From Desulfuromonas acetexigens (lineage in GTDB: Bacteria > Desulfobacterota > Desulfuromonadia > Desulfuromonadales > Trichloromonadaceae): 34,730 bases of DNA. Numbering within the stretch: the first letter of the stretch is position 1; each line of letters begins with the position of its first letter. The DNA is taken from positions 1 to 34,730 of the forward strand of contig NZ_FOJJ01000013.1 of NCBI RefSeq assembly GCF_900111775.1. The letters run 5' to 3'. Both the position numbers and the translations under genes were made by a program. Below the pieces are notes generated by a model. That model worked only from the letters and a program-made list of their open reading frames with translations, was not told the origin of the DNA and made no database searches. Positions 1 through 7,996 of this stretch are shown piece by piece.

Positions 1-81
1 AAGAGTAAAGCGACACGCTGATGGTCAAAAAACGAATTAATTTGGTTCTGACATGAAACAGTCTCTGCTACACTCTGATCC

Positions 82-151
82 AAAGCGTCATCTCCTGAGG
101 GTAGATTGGTTGTTTGGCGACAACCCATTCTATTACAGTTGATGGCGCTTT
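82..151. other. Nested imperfect inverted repeat
   Basis: Outer arms at 82-92 and 141-151 pair with one mismatch, and an inner stem pairs 108-113 with 120-125. It lies just beyond the stop codon of the minus-strand gene ending at 172, followed by AT-rich DNA, so it could help end transcription or be the edge of a repeat. No gene is visible in 1-171. Confidence 0.25.
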
Positions 152-171
152 TGTTTAATTATTTCAGATAT

Positions 172-579
172 TTATTTTTTGTGCGTGCCTGCGAAAGTTG
201 AGTAAGTATCCCGAAGATCAATTTCCTGAGCGGGAGCGATGACCAGGCGAATGACGGCGGATCGTACGTCGGTGGGAACTTGCCGCAATTCTTCGGTGAA
301 CTGAAACCACGCCGCTTGTGAATAGATCGCCAGTCTGCCGGGGTGCGATGACCTGGTGACAATGACTACCCCTCCCGTAAGGGTCGCAAGGAGCTTTGGA
401 ACCACATAGCCTCGTTCCGTTTTTTCCAGCTGAAACCACCCCAGTTCGAATCCGGCAGGCTCCGAGGCAAAATCGGGGAGAACCGGAAAAGCCACAGGCT
501 TGGGACGCGGGGCGACCAGGCAAACGCATCCCGCCATGGCCCCGATAATTCCTTTGAGAAATGAACGCCGTCCGGTCAT
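172..579 (-). CDS. Twin-arginine-leader protein with MraZ/AbrB-like body
   Basis: A 135-residue protein. The ATG at 579 is chosen because AGGAGG lies just upstream; the frame stays open further up to 681 but without a good ribosome site. The N-terminus carries a textbook twin-arginine motif (TGRRSFLKG, residues 2-10), then a short hydrophobic stretch containing AMAGC, which could also be a lipobox. The remaining ~100 residues resemble the first half of MraZ: a strand-turn block around residues 50-58, then an HP..L..Y....W pattern followed by a helix, and a final EIDL where MraZ begins its second DNA-binding repeat. The second repeat is missing and the C-terminus runs into an AT-rich tail. MraZ is a cytoplasmic DNA-binding regulator, so an export leader is odd. 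Family assignment is by pattern only. It may be a decayed fusion or an exported protein that reuses the fold. It lies 107 bp downstream of the ankyrin gene on the same strand. Confidence 0.55.
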   Translation of the reverse strand: MTGRRSFLKGIIGAMAGCVCLVAPRPKPVAFPVLPDFASEPAGFELGWFQLEKTERGYVVPKLLATLTGGVVIVTRSSHPGRLAIYSQAAWFQFTEELRQVPTDVRSAVIRLVIAPAQEIDLRDTYSTFAGTHKK

Positions 580-686
580 GACCTCCTCCTGGTTGATGTT
601 TCGGGCATCTGATCCATCGTCGACAGCGGTTCTCAACCCCTGCCCCCGCCTTGAATTCCCGAGGGATTTCCCTCGCTCCAAGCCGC

Positions 687-1505
687 TTATGAGCGCCGGC
701 CCTTCCCCGCCGACCGCGCCTGCAGATAGGCCTTCACCGCCCTGTCGGCCACGCCGGAAATATCCTCATCCGTTAAACCATTGACGACGACCCCACAAAG
801 CTCCACGAGAAATTCCACACATTCCAGATGCCCACCCCTTACTGCCGACCTGAAGGCCTCGTCCCTTTTCGCATGGGCATCGGCACCCAGGGCCACGGCC
901 GTTTCCAGCATGCTCAGATTTCCAACCCTGGCCGCATGGCGCAGTGGATAGGAATCGTCCGCCCGGATGTCCACTTTTTCGGTTTGCGACAGATAACGAA
1001 CGATTTCATGATGGCCTTCAATGACCGCATGACGAAGCGGGCTGTCGTCATCGGAGGCCAAACCGACTTCTCCCATCAGGTACTTAACCAGCGGCAAATG
1101 ACCGCTGCCGCAGGCGCTGGTCAAATCCACGGCCGTGAGCACATGGCGATTCGCCCCTTGGGCCAGCAGAAGCCTTACTACTTCCACGTGACCACGCAAA
1201 ACGGCCCAGCGGAGAGCGCGGTTGTCCCGGGCTTCGACGTCGCATCCCTTTTCCAGCAAAAAACGGACGGACGCCATCCGCCCCGAGGCGGCGGCATGGT
1301 GCAACGCCGCCCCCTCCCAGGCGTCAACAGCCAATCCGTAGTCCTCCACCAGAACCTGGAGCAGTTCGGTTTTTCCCCTTTCGGCGGCCACGACCAAGGC
1401 AAAATCATGCTGGGAGTGTGGATCGACGCCTCTGGCGACAAGGCTCTTGACTAAGCCAGGATCGCCTTGACGGCAGGCGTCGAAGAATTCCTTGAGCCGA
1501 TCCAT
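687..1505 (-). CDS. Ankyrin-repeat protein
   Basis: A 272-residue protein made almost wholly of about seven ankyrin repeats of ~31-34 residues. Typical pieces are LHHAAASGR, LRWAVLRGH, LRHAVIEGH and LRHAARVGN, each followed by a V..LL..G or similar second helix. There is no signal peptide or membrane segment, so it is probably cytoplasmic. Ankyrin arrays bind protein partners; nothing here names the partner. The ATG at 1505 is preferred over an in-frame start at 1541 because the repeat domain begins right after it and a G-rich ribosome site precedes it. It is divergent from the AAA ATPase gene at 1763 and upstream of the MraZ-like gene on the same strand. The C-terminal ~30 residues diverge from the repeat pattern and are Lys/Arg-rich at the end. 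Confidence 0.85.
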   Translation of the reverse strand: MDRLKEFFDACRQGDPGLVKSLVARGVDPHSQHDFALVVAAERGKTELLQVLVEDYGLAVDAWEGAALHHAAASGRMASVRFLLEKGCDVEARDNRALRWAVLRGHVEVVRLLLAQGANRHVLTAVDLTSACGSGHLPLVKYLMGEVGLASDDDSPLRHAVIEGHHEIVRYLSQTEKVDIRADDSYPLRHAARVGNLSMLETAVALGADAHAKRDEAFRSAVRGGHLECVEFLVELCGVVVNGLTDEDISGVADRAVKAYLQARSAGKGRRS

Positions 1506-1702
1506 GATCCCCCCTGTGGCACAGGCTTGCCGCCACTCCATTCACGTGATTGCTCTTGTTCGCGAATAGGATACTTCGTTGAGGCGACAGATTTTGACGC
1601 ACAAAAAGGGCTTCTTTGCCATGCCGTGCCCGGGCCGCGATGCGCCAGCTTGGGCATGACGTCGGGGTTACGGCATTTGCTTACGTTTTCCTTGAGGCGA
1701 GG

Positions 1703-1731
1703 TTGACTAACCGGTATGCCGGTTATATTCT
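1703..1731 (+). promoter_or_regulatory. Promoter of the AAA ATPase gene with operator-like palindrome
   Basis: TTGACT at 1703-1708 and TATTCT at 1726-1731 are separated by 17 bp, a good sigma-70 arrangement. The spacer is almost entirely a palindrome at 1708-1725 with arms TAACCGG and CCGGTTA around TATG. A protein bound there would block RNA polymerase, so a repressor operator is likely. The rest of the 1506-1762 gap shows only a repeated TTGAGGCGA (near 1577 and 1692). Confidence 0.55.
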
Positions 1732-1762
1732 TGATTCACTCCTCTGGTAAATCGGTGAAAAA

Positions 1763-3070
1763 ATGGAAACAGCTCGTCTTCTCGAAATATTGGCCAGCTA
1801 CAATCGTTTCTGGACGACCGGCAAGCTCGAGGCGGGGATCTCCCGGGATTTGTTGCCTCGTTGCCTGTCCCAGGCGGACAGCCGGGAGGTTGTGGTCCTG
1901 AAAGGGGTTCGACGCTGCGGCAAGTCGACGCTTTTGGCGCAGGTGATGGAGGCCCTGCTCGGGCGGGGAATCCGGCCGCAGCAGCTCTTGCGGATCAACC
2001 TGGAGGAGCCGCTCTTTGCCGCCGAGGCGTCGGTGGAGCTTCTGGAACAGATCTACCGCACCTGGCGCGAACGGGTCTGCCCGGAAGAGAAGGGCTATCT
2101 CTTCCTCGACGAGATCCAGAACATCCCCGGCTGGGAGGCCTGGGTGCGCGGTCGCAGCGAGACCGAGGAGGTGAAGATCTTTGTCACCGGCTCTTCGGCC
2201 CGGATGCTCTCCCGCGAGATCGGCACCAAACTGACCGGTCGACAGGTCTCCTTCGAGGTTTATCCGTTGTCGTTCAAGGAATTCCTGCGCTTCAATGGGA
2301 TTGAAGTTCGTTCCGAGCTCGAATATCTCGCTGAGAAGACCCGCATCCGCCATCATTTTCATGATTATCTCAAATACGGCGGATTTCCCGAGGTGGTCCT
2401 GAAGGAAAAAGACGACGACCGGGAGCTGCTGTTGAAAAATTACTTCGAAGATATTCTGTACCGGGATATCGTCACCCGTCATGAGATTCGCGACGTGGCC
2501 AGTCTGCGCAATCTGGCGGTCTTTTTGCTGACCAACAACACCCGGCCGACCAGTGTCAGCAAGCTGAAGGGCAATTTTTCCATCTCGCAGGATAAGACCG
2601 AAAATTATCTCTCGGCGATTCTGGAAAGCTATCTCACCTTCCAGTTACAGAAATTCGGCTGGTCCCTCAAGAGTGTCCAGCGGGCCGGATTCAAGCCCTA
2701 CGCCATCGACACGGGGTTGCGTAACCGGGTGGCGTTTTCCTTTTCGGCCGATGCCGGACGTTTGGTCGAAAACGTTATCCATAATCAGCTGCGGCGGTGC
2801 CATGAGGAGATTTACTTTGGCGCCGAGGGTGGCGAGACCGACTTCGTCGTCAAGGAGGGGACGGCGATCACTCGGCGGATTCAGGTCTGGTACGAGGAGA
2901 ATCCGCGGGCGGAAATTCCCGAGCGCGAAGTGGCCGTGTTCAGGGATTTGCCGGAGGATGGGGCGGAGTGCCTGGTGCTTACCAACGACCTGGAGACGGT
3001 CATTGCGGCTGGAGGTACAGCGGTGCGTTGCTTGCCGGTCGTGAAGTATCTGCTGCTGGGATCGGCATGA
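1763..3070 (+). CDS. AAA ATPase with DUF4143 C-terminal domain
   Basis: A 435-residue member of the large, poorly understood prokaryotic ATPase group with an AAA_14 ATPase domain and a DUF4143 C-terminal domain. Walker A is GVRRCGKST (residues 48-56), Walker B is YLFLDEIQ (112-119), and VTGSSA (141-146) matches the sensor strand. The C-terminal half (about 230-380) has the DUF4143 pattern, with an ENYLSAILESYL helix and, near 370, an ETDFVV element that resembles the core of PD-(D/E)XK nucleases. No membrane segment is visible. The start at 1763 has a weak GGTGA ribosome site. The gene stands alone behind its own promoter with a palindrome between -35 and -10, which suggests tight repression. 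Cellular role is unknown; members are often found among accessory genes. Confidence 0.85.
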   Translation: METARLLEILASYNRFWTTGKLEAGISRDLLPRCLSQADSREVVVLKGVRRCGKSTLLAQVMEALLGRGIRPQQLLRINLEEPLFAAEASVELLEQIYRTWRERVCPEEKGYLFLDEIQNIPGWEAWVRGRSETEEVKIFVTGSSARMLSREIGTKLTGRQVSFEVYPLSFKEFLRFNGIEVRSELEYLAEKTRIRHHFHDYLKYGGFPEVVLKEKDDDRELLLKNYFEDILYRDIVTRHEIRDVASLRNLAVFLLTNNTRPTSVSKLKGNFSISQDKTENYLSAILESYLTFQLQKFGWSLKSVQRAGFKPYAIDTGLRNRVAFSFSADAGRLVENVIHNQLRRCHEEIYFGAEGGETDFVVKEGTAITRRIQVWYEENPRAEIPEREVAVFRDLPEDGAECLVLTNDLETVIAAGGTAVRCLPVVKYLLLGSA

Positions 3071-3265
3071 TGCGTTGACGCCGGGGCTTTGGGGCGGTTT
3101 AACCAAGACCGGTTTCCCCCTCTTTGCTCCCGCCTAGTTGTTTCCCGCGACCCAAACGCGCTGTCCCTTTGGCCGACGATTTTTCCCTTTTCGGGAAAGA
3201 AACCCCGGCGGCGACGGTCGCCGAGAATTTTCCGCGCGTTTTTGCTGCGCCAATCCCAGGAGTTG

Positions 3266-4129
3266 ATGTTGTTCAATTTTCGCGATTTCAGTTATTCGTT
3301 GTGGTGGAACCTGTTTTTGATCGTGGTCGGATCGCTCATTCAGGCCATCGGCTTCAAGGCGATTTCCACCGCCCACGGCTTCGTGCCGAGCGGTCTCTTC
3401 GGCGTCGCCGCCCTCTTCGAATATAAAACCGGGCTGCTCGACGCCGGCTCCTGGTACCTGTTGCTCAACATCCCCATGTTCATCATCGGTTACCTGCTCA
3501 TCGGCAAGCGTTTTCTCGGCTACAGTTTCGTGTCAATGATGGTGATCTCTTTGGCCTACTCGGGGATCGATTTCCAGATCGATCTGCAGAACCAGCTCTA
3601 CGCCGCAGTATGTTTCGGCGTGCTCGTCGGCACCGGCGCCGGGATTGTGTTGCGTTCCCTCGGTTCCAACGGCGGCCTCGATGTCATCGCGGTCATCCTC
3701 AATCAGCGCTACAACGTCGGCGTTGGCAAGACCTACTTCATCTTCAACCTCGTCCTCTTTTCCTTCAGCTTCGCCAGCCTTGACAACGACCTGGTCATCG
3801 CCTCGCTGATCGCCGCCTTCGTTGCCTCGGTCTCCGTCGAATACAGCCTCTCCCTCTTCAACCAGCGCAAGCTCTGCCTGATCATCTCCGGCAAAAGTGC
3901 CGAAATCGCCGATCAGGTGATGGAAAAGTTCAAGGTCGGCGCGACCTTCCTCGAAGGAGTCGGGGCCTACAAGAAAGAGCCGCGCCGGGTGTTGATGGTG
4001 GTGACCAACAACATCCAGCTCAAGCGGCTCGAAGAGATCATCTTCACGATTGATCCCCATGCCTTGTTCATTGTCGAAAACACCTTCAACGTCATCGGCT
4101 CGACCTTCTCGCGGCGCAAGATATACTGA
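3266..4129 (+). CDS. YitT family membrane protein (DUF161/DUF2179)
   Basis: A 287-residue inner-membrane protein. The frame is open from 3089, but ATG 3266 has AGGAG four bases upstream and gives the normal family length. Five or so membrane segments fill residues ~10-170 (for example LFLIVVGSLIQAIG, WYLLLNIPMFIIGYLL and LYAAVCFGVLVGTGAGIVL), with a G-SNGGLDVIA motif typical of the family. The C-terminal ~90 residues form the soluble DUF2179 domain, ending in a predicted strand-helix unit. Function of YitT proteins is not established. The next gene follows after 58 bp on the same strand and may be cotranscribed. Upstream, 3071-3265 holds only short hairpins (arms 3182-3187 and 3193-3198, plus one near 3212-3226) that could end transcription of the ATPase gene. 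Confidence 0.88.
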   Translation: MLFNFRDFSYSLWWNLFLIVVGSLIQAIGFKAISTAHGFVPSGLFGVAALFEYKTGLLDAGSWYLLLNIPMFIIGYLLIGKRFLGYSFVSMMVISLAYSGIDFQIDLQNQLYAAVCFGVLVGTGAGIVLRSLGSNGGLDVIAVILNQRYNVGVGKTYFIFNLVLFSFSFASLDNDLVIASLIAAFVASVSVEYSLSLFNQRKLCLIISGKSAEIADQVMEKFKVGATFLEGVGAYKKEPRRVLMVVTNNIQLKRLEEIIFTIDPHALFIVENTFNVIGSTFSRRKIY

Positions 4130-4187
4130 TCGGGAACCTTGCCGGCGCACGATGCGCATGGAGGAAATTCGAGAGGAGAAACAAACG

Positions 4188-4559
4188 ATGAAACTGGCTG
4201 AACTTTTCGCAAACGACGGTCTCGGGATCATGGCCACCGCCGGCGCCGACGGCGGCGTCAACACCGCTGTTTACGCCCGCCCCCATGTTATTGATGAAAC
4301 GACCCTGGTCTGGGGGATGACCGAGGGGCGCAGTTTTCGCAATCTCTCGCAAAATCCGAAGGCCGCCTTTCTCTTCAGGATCGACCAGCCGGGCTACCGG
4401 GGCGCGCGCCTCGCCCTGGAGCTGATCCGCAGCGAGGAGGAGGGGGCGATGCTGACCCAAATCAAGGAGCGGGCCGCCACTGTCGTTGGCGCGGGAGCGG
4501 GTCTGGCCGTCACCCATGCCGTCTGGTTCCGGGTGGTGGAGGTCCGGCCTTTGGTCTGA
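4188..4559 (+). CDS. Pyridoxamine 5'-phosphate oxidase-like flavin-binding protein
   Basis: A 123-residue single-domain protein of the FMN-binding split-barrel fold. ATG 4188 has GAGAGGAG nine bases upstream; the longer open frame has no such site and runs back into the preceding gene. The N-terminal pattern (I-M-A-T-A....G.VNTAVYARP) followed by a TTLVWGMTEGRSFRNL..NP block is typical of small PNPOx-like proteins that bind FMN or F420. Substrate is unknown, and it is too short to be a true PdxH. It may share a transcript with the YitT-family gene. Confidence in the fold is fair and in any specific role low. Confidence 0.75.
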   Translation: MKLAELFANDGLGIMATAGADGGVNTAVYARPHVIDETTLVWGMTEGRSFRNLSQNPKAAFLFRIDQPGYRGARLALELIRSEEEGAMLTQIKERAATVVGAGAGLAVTHAVWFRVVEVRPLV

Positions 4560-4578
4560 ACGGGGGAAGAAACGAATG

Positions 4579-4605
4579 CACCACAGGGCCACGGAGATCT
4601 CAGAG
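4579..4605. repeat. Degenerate CACCACAG-type intergenic repeat
   Basis: The sequence CACCACAGGGCCACGGAG and the following CAGAG resemble a second copy at 34562-34581 (CACCACAGAGGTCACAGAG). Short CACAGAG-rich elements of this kind occur between genes in many bacterial genomes. No coding potential is seen in 4560-4689 apart from this and the promoter below. Confidence 0.35.
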
Positions 4606-4638
4606 TAAAGGCCAGGAGTGGTGAGGCCTTCTCCGCGA

Positions 4639-4666
4639 TTTACGAGGCGAAAGCCGTTCATAAAAT
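4639..4666 (+). promoter_or_regulatory. Candidate promoter of the gnd-zwf-pgl operon
   Basis: TTTACG at 4639-4644 and TAAAAT at 4661-4666 with a 16-bp spacer. The start would fall near 4673, giving a short leader that begins just before the AAGGGAG ribosome site of gnd. Read by eye only. Confidence 0.4.
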
Positions 4667-4689
4667 GATTTTTTCAAGGGAGAAACCAC

Positions 4690-5733
4690 ATGCAACTGGG
4701 GATGATCGGCATCGGCCGCATGGGCGGGGATATGGTACGGCGGCTGTTACAGCGGGGGCACGAATGCGTGATCCATGCCCGCAAGCCGGAGGCGATGGCG
4801 GAGCTGATCGCCGAGGGGGCGACGGGGAGCGGCTCGTTGACCGAGCTGGTGGAGCGGCTTGCTCCGCCCCGGGCGGTGTGGCTGATGATTCCGGCGGCGG
4901 CGGTCGACGGCGTGATCGCCGAGCTGGCACCCTTGCTGGCGCCGGGGGATATGCTCATCGACGGTGGCAATTCCCACTATCACGACGATCTGCGCCGGGC
5001 CGGAGAACTGGGCGGGCGCGGTATCCGCTATCTCGATGTCGGCACCAGCGGCGGGGTCTGGGGGCGGGAGCGGGGCTATTGCCTGATGATCGGCGGAGAA
5101 ATGGATGCGGTGCGGCGGCTCGATCCGATCTTCGCCGCCCTGGCGCCGGGCAAGGAGGCGGCGGCACCGACGCCGGGGCGCGCCGGGACGGGGACGGCGG
5201 AGCAGGGCTATCTGCACTGCGGCCCGAGCGGCGCCGGGCATTTCGTCAAGATGGTGCACAACGGCATTGAATACGGGCTGATGGCGGCCTACGCCGAAGG
5301 CTTTAATCTGCTGCGCCACGCCAATGACGGCGACTCGGCCCGGGTGGCGGACGCGGAGACGGCGCCGCTGCGCCATCCCGAGCATTTCCGCTACGATTTC
5401 AAGCTGGACGAGATCGCCGAACTGTGGCGGCGCGGCAGCGTCATCGGTTCCTGGCTGCTCGATCTCGGCGCCCGGGCGCTGACGGAAAATCCCGTGCTCG
5501 ACGGCTTCGCCGGGCGGGTGGCCGATTCCGGCGAGGGGCGCTGGACGATCCAGGCCGCCGTCGACGCCGGGGTGCCGACGCCGGTGCTGAGCGCCGCCCT
5601 CTATGAGCGCTTTGCCTCGCGGGATCGGGACGATTTCGCCAACCGCCTGCTCTCGGCGTTGCGTCGGCAGTTCGGCGGTCACCAGGAACCGCCGGCGGAG
5701 GGAGGCACCCATGCCGCACAGCATCCGGCTTGA
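4690..5733 (+). CDS. gnd: 6-phosphogluconate dehydrogenase, decarboxylating (short form)
   Basis: Converts 6-phosphogluconate to ribulose 5-phosphate, CO2 and NAD(P)H in the oxidative pentose phosphate pathway, in the cytoplasm. The 347-residue protein opens with the dinucleotide fold GMIGIGRMG (4-12). It then has DGGNSHYHDD, the family block DVGTSGGVWG and the catalytic KMVHNGIEY near 193-201. The length fits the short (GntZ/YqeC-like, often NAD-preferring) class rather than the ~470-residue enzyme. AAGGGAG precedes the ATG by seven bases. The 3' end overlaps zwf by 23 bp, so the two are translationally linked. The last ~15 residues (EPPAEGGTHAAQHPA) look like read-through across the zwf ribosome site. 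Cofactor preference cannot be read with confidence. Confidence 0.95.
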   Translation: MQLGMIGIGRMGGDMVRRLLQRGHECVIHARKPEAMAELIAEGATGSGSLTELVERLAPPRAVWLMIPAAAVDGVIAELAPLLAPGDMLIDGGNSHYHDDLRRAGELGGRGIRYLDVGTSGGVWGRERGYCLMIGGEMDAVRRLDPIFAALAPGKEAAAPTPGRAGTGTAEQGYLHCGPSGAGHFVKMVHNGIEYGLMAAYAEGFNLLRHANDGDSARVADAETAPLRHPEHFRYDFKLDEIAELWRRGSVIGSWLLDLGARALTENPVLDGFAGRVADSGEGRWTIQAAVDAGVPTPVLSAALYERFASRDRDDFANRLLSALRRQFGGHQEPPAEGGTHAAQHPA

Positions 5734-6997
5734 TCCGACCATCCTCGTCATCTTCGGCGCCGGGGGGGATCTCGCCTGGCGCAAGTTGATTCCGGCACTC
5801 TACAACCTGGGACTGGACAAGCTGCTGCCCGAGCGCTTCGCCATCGTCGGCGTCGGCCGGCGGCCGCTGCCGGTCGACGAGTTCCGCGCACGTCTGCGCC
5901 AGGGGATCGAGCAGTTCTCCCGCCGGCCGCTGGCGGACGAGGAGCTGTGGCGGCGTTTCGCCGACAACATCCGCTATGTGAGCGAGGATCTCGCCGATTC
6001 CGCCTCGGGCGCCGCTCTCGACGCCTGCCTGAACGAATTTCAGAGCAGCTGGGGGACGCGGGCCAACCGTGTCTACTATCTCGCCGTCCCTCCCGGCGTC
6101 ATGGCCTCGGCGGCGGCGATGCTCCAGCGCCTCGGCGTCTGCCGCGACTGCGTTCACGACCGGCTGGTGATCGAGAAGCCCTTCGGCCGCGACCTGGAAA
6201 CGGCCCGGGAGCTGAACGGTTTTCTCGGCGCCCTCTTCGCCGAATCGCAGATCTACCGCATCGATCACTACCTGGGGAAGGAGACGGTGCAGAACATCCT
6301 TGCTTTCCGTTTCGCCAACTCCCTTTTCGAGCCGATCTGGAACCGCCGCTACATCGACCATGTGCAGATCACCGTCGCCGAGACGGTGGGCATCGGCGAC
6401 CGGGGGGACTATTACGATCAGGCCGGGGCGCTGCGCGACATGGTTCAGAACCATCTGCTGCAGATTCTCTGCCTGGTGGCGATGGAGCCGCCAATCTCCT
6501 TCGACGCCGAGGAGATCCGCAACAAGAAGGTCGACGTGCTGCGGGCGATCCGCCCTCTGGCGACCGGGGAGATTCATCGCGCGGCGGTGCGCGGCCAATA
6601 CCGCAAGGGGCAGGTGCTGGGGGAGGCGGTGCTGGGCTATCCCCAGGAGCGCAAGGTTGCCCCCGATTCGGCCACCGAAACCTATGTCGCCCTCATGTTT
6701 CACATCGACAACTGGCGCTGGCAGGGGGTGCCTTTCTACCTGCGCACCGGCAAGCGTCTGCCGACCAAGGTTTCGGAAGTGAACGTCATCTTCCGCTCTC
6801 CCCCTCATCAGTTTTTCCCCTCGGCGGCGGTGGAGAGCTGGCAGCAGAACCGCATCGTCATCCGCATCCAGCCCGAGGAAGGAATCGGCACCCGCATCCA
6901 GGTGAAACAGCCCGGTACCCGACTGCTGCTGGGGACGGCGGATATGCACTTCCACTACCGCGAGGCCTTCAAGGTTGCCCCCCCCCGAAGCCTATGA
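5711..6997 (+). CDS. zwf: Glucose-6-phosphate dehydrogenase, main part (frame interrupted)
   Basis: First enzyme of the oxidative pentose phosphate pathway, oxidising glucose 6-phosphate to 6-phosphogluconolactone. The ATG at 5711 follows GGAGG and lies inside the end of gnd. Residues 10-20 hold the nucleotide-binding IFGAGGDLAWRK, and RIDHYLGKE carries the catalytic histidine region. As written, the frame ends at 6997 after 428 residues, in KVAPPRSL. The missing ~75 residues (EAYETLLLDVIRGD onward) are present in the next frame up to 7226. The break is at a run of nine C (6978-6986); eight would restore a ~504-residue protein, the usual length. The reading is therefore an intact family member split by one base: a sequencing or assembly slip, a real mutation, phase variation, or slippage on CCC-CGA. 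Neighbours gnd and pgl are intact. Confidence 0.93.
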   Translation: MPHSIRLDPTILVIFGAGGDLAWRKLIPALYNLGLDKLLPERFAIVGVGRRPLPVDEFRARLRQGIEQFSRRPLADEELWRRFADNIRYVSEDLADSASGAALDACLNEFQSSWGTRANRVYYLAVPPGVMASAAAMLQRLGVCRDCVHDRLVIEKPFGRDLETARELNGFLGALFAESQIYRIDHYLGKETVQNILAFRFANSLFEPIWNRRYIDHVQITVAETVGIGDRGDYYDQAGALRDMVQNHLLQILCLVAMEPPISFDAEEIRNKKVDVLRAIRPLATGEIHRAAVRGQYRKGQVLGEAVLGYPQERKVAPDSATETYVALMFHIDNWRWQGVPFYLRTGKRLPTKVSEVNVIFRSPPHQFFPSAAVESWQQNRIVIRIQPEEGIGTRIQVKQPGTRLLLGTADMHFHYREAFKVAPPRSL

Positions 6998-7226
6998 AAC
7001 CCTGCTGCTCGACGTGATTCGCGGCGACGCCACCCTCTTCATGCGCGCCGATCAGGTGGAGAGCGCCTGGCGGGTGGTCGCGCCGATTCTGGAAGCCTGG
7101 GAGGCGGTGCCGCCGGCGGACTTTCCCGACTATCCGGCGGGGAGCTGGGGGCCGGAGGCGGCCGAGCTGATGCTCGCTCGCCAGGGTCACACCTGGCTGC
7201 AACCGACCGAGGCGGAGGAGGAATGA
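6975..7226 (+). CDS. zwf: Glucose-6-phosphate dehydrogenase, C-terminal part in shifted frame
   Basis: The frame that continues zwf after the C9 run. Directly after the run it reads EAYETLLLDVIRGDATLF then MRADQVESAW, the conserved C-terminal part of the family, and it ends in a natural C-terminus. The only upstream start in this frame is TTG 6975, with no ribosome site, so it is unlikely to be made as a separate protein. Its TGA overlaps the ATG of pgl (7223-7226), as expected when the real zwf ends here. Confidence 0.85.
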   Translation: MPPPEAYETLLLDVIRGDATLFMRADQVESAWRVVAPILEAWEAVPPADFPDYPAGSWGPEAAELMLARQGHTWLQPTEAEEE

Positions 7227-7939
7227 TTCGGGTTTTCGCCGATGCCGAGGAGCTGGCTCGGGGGGCGGCCGCGCTCTTCGCCGAAGAGATCAGCCGGGCG
7301 GTGACGGGGCGGGGACGGGCGTCGGTGCTGCTGGCCGGCGGCGAAACCCCGCGGCGCACTTACGAAATGCTGGCCGGGGAGCCGCTGCGCACGACCATCC
7401 CCTGGGATAAAATCCATTTCTTCTGGGGGGATGAGCGCTGCGTTCCCGCCGACGATCCGCGCAGCAATCAGGCCATGGCGCGGGAAAGTCTGCTCGATCG
7501 GGTGTCGGTGCCGCCGGCAAATATTCATCCCATCGCCTGTGCCGACTCCCCCGAACAGGCCGCCGACGCTTACCAGCGCGCGTTGCAAGATCACTTCGCC
7601 GGCGACCCGCCCCGTTTCGACCTGGTCTTCCTCGGTCTCGGCGCCGACGGCCACACCGCCTCCCTCTTCCCCGGTTCTGCAGCCCTCGCCGAACAAACGC
7701 GCTGGACCGCCGTTGTCCATCGCCCCGGCGACGCCTTTCCCCGCATCACCCTGACCCTGCCCCTGCTCAATCAGGCCCGAAGGCTTCTTTTTCTTGTCAG
7801 CGGTCAGGGCAAGTCGGCGATGCTGGCCGAGATCGTTCGTCGTGTTTCGGCTTCCGTGCCGCTCTATCCGGCGCAACGGGTACAACTCCATAACGGCGAA
7901 GTCAGCTGGTTCGCCGATCGCGCGGCCGCCGGTTGCTAA
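7223..7939 (+). CDS. pgl: 6-phosphogluconolactonase
   Basis: Hydrolyses 6-phosphogluconolactone to 6-phosphogluconate, the step between zwf and gnd. The 238-residue protein has the DevB/Pgl features: LLAGGETPRRTYEML near 35-49, FFWGDERCVP near 70-79 followed by SNQAMARE, and the family signature LGLGADGHTASLFPG near 139-153. It belongs to the NagB/RpiA-like fold and is cytoplasmic. The ATG overlaps the zwf stop in an ATGA, and GGAGGAGGA precedes it, so translation is coupled to zwf. It is the last gene of the operon; the P-type ATPase follows 57 bp later and may or may not be cotranscribed. Confidence 0.95.
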   Translation: MIRVFADAEELARGAAALFAEEISRAVTGRGRASVLLAGGETPRRTYEMLAGEPLRTTIPWDKIHFFWGDERCVPADDPRSNQAMARESLLDRVSVPPANIHPIACADSPEQAADAYQRALQDHFAGDPPRFDLVFLGLGADGHTASLFPGSAALAEQTRWTAVVHRPGDAFPRITLTLPLLNQARRLLFLVSGQGKSAMLAEIVRRVSASVPLYPAQRVQLHNGEVSWFADRAAAGC

Positions 7940-7996
7940 GGTCTTTCGCAAAAGCCACTTCGGAATTTTTTCCCCAAATGAATACAGGTGTCGATC

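Noticed and set aside
82-151. Integron attC-like site
   Set aside because: The nested stems lack the GTTRRRY/RYYYAAC core sites and no integrase gene is present.
3089-3265. N-terminal extension of the YitT-family protein
   Set aside because: The frame is open but encodes a basic low-complexity stretch over two hairpins, and the strong ribosome site is at 3258-3262.
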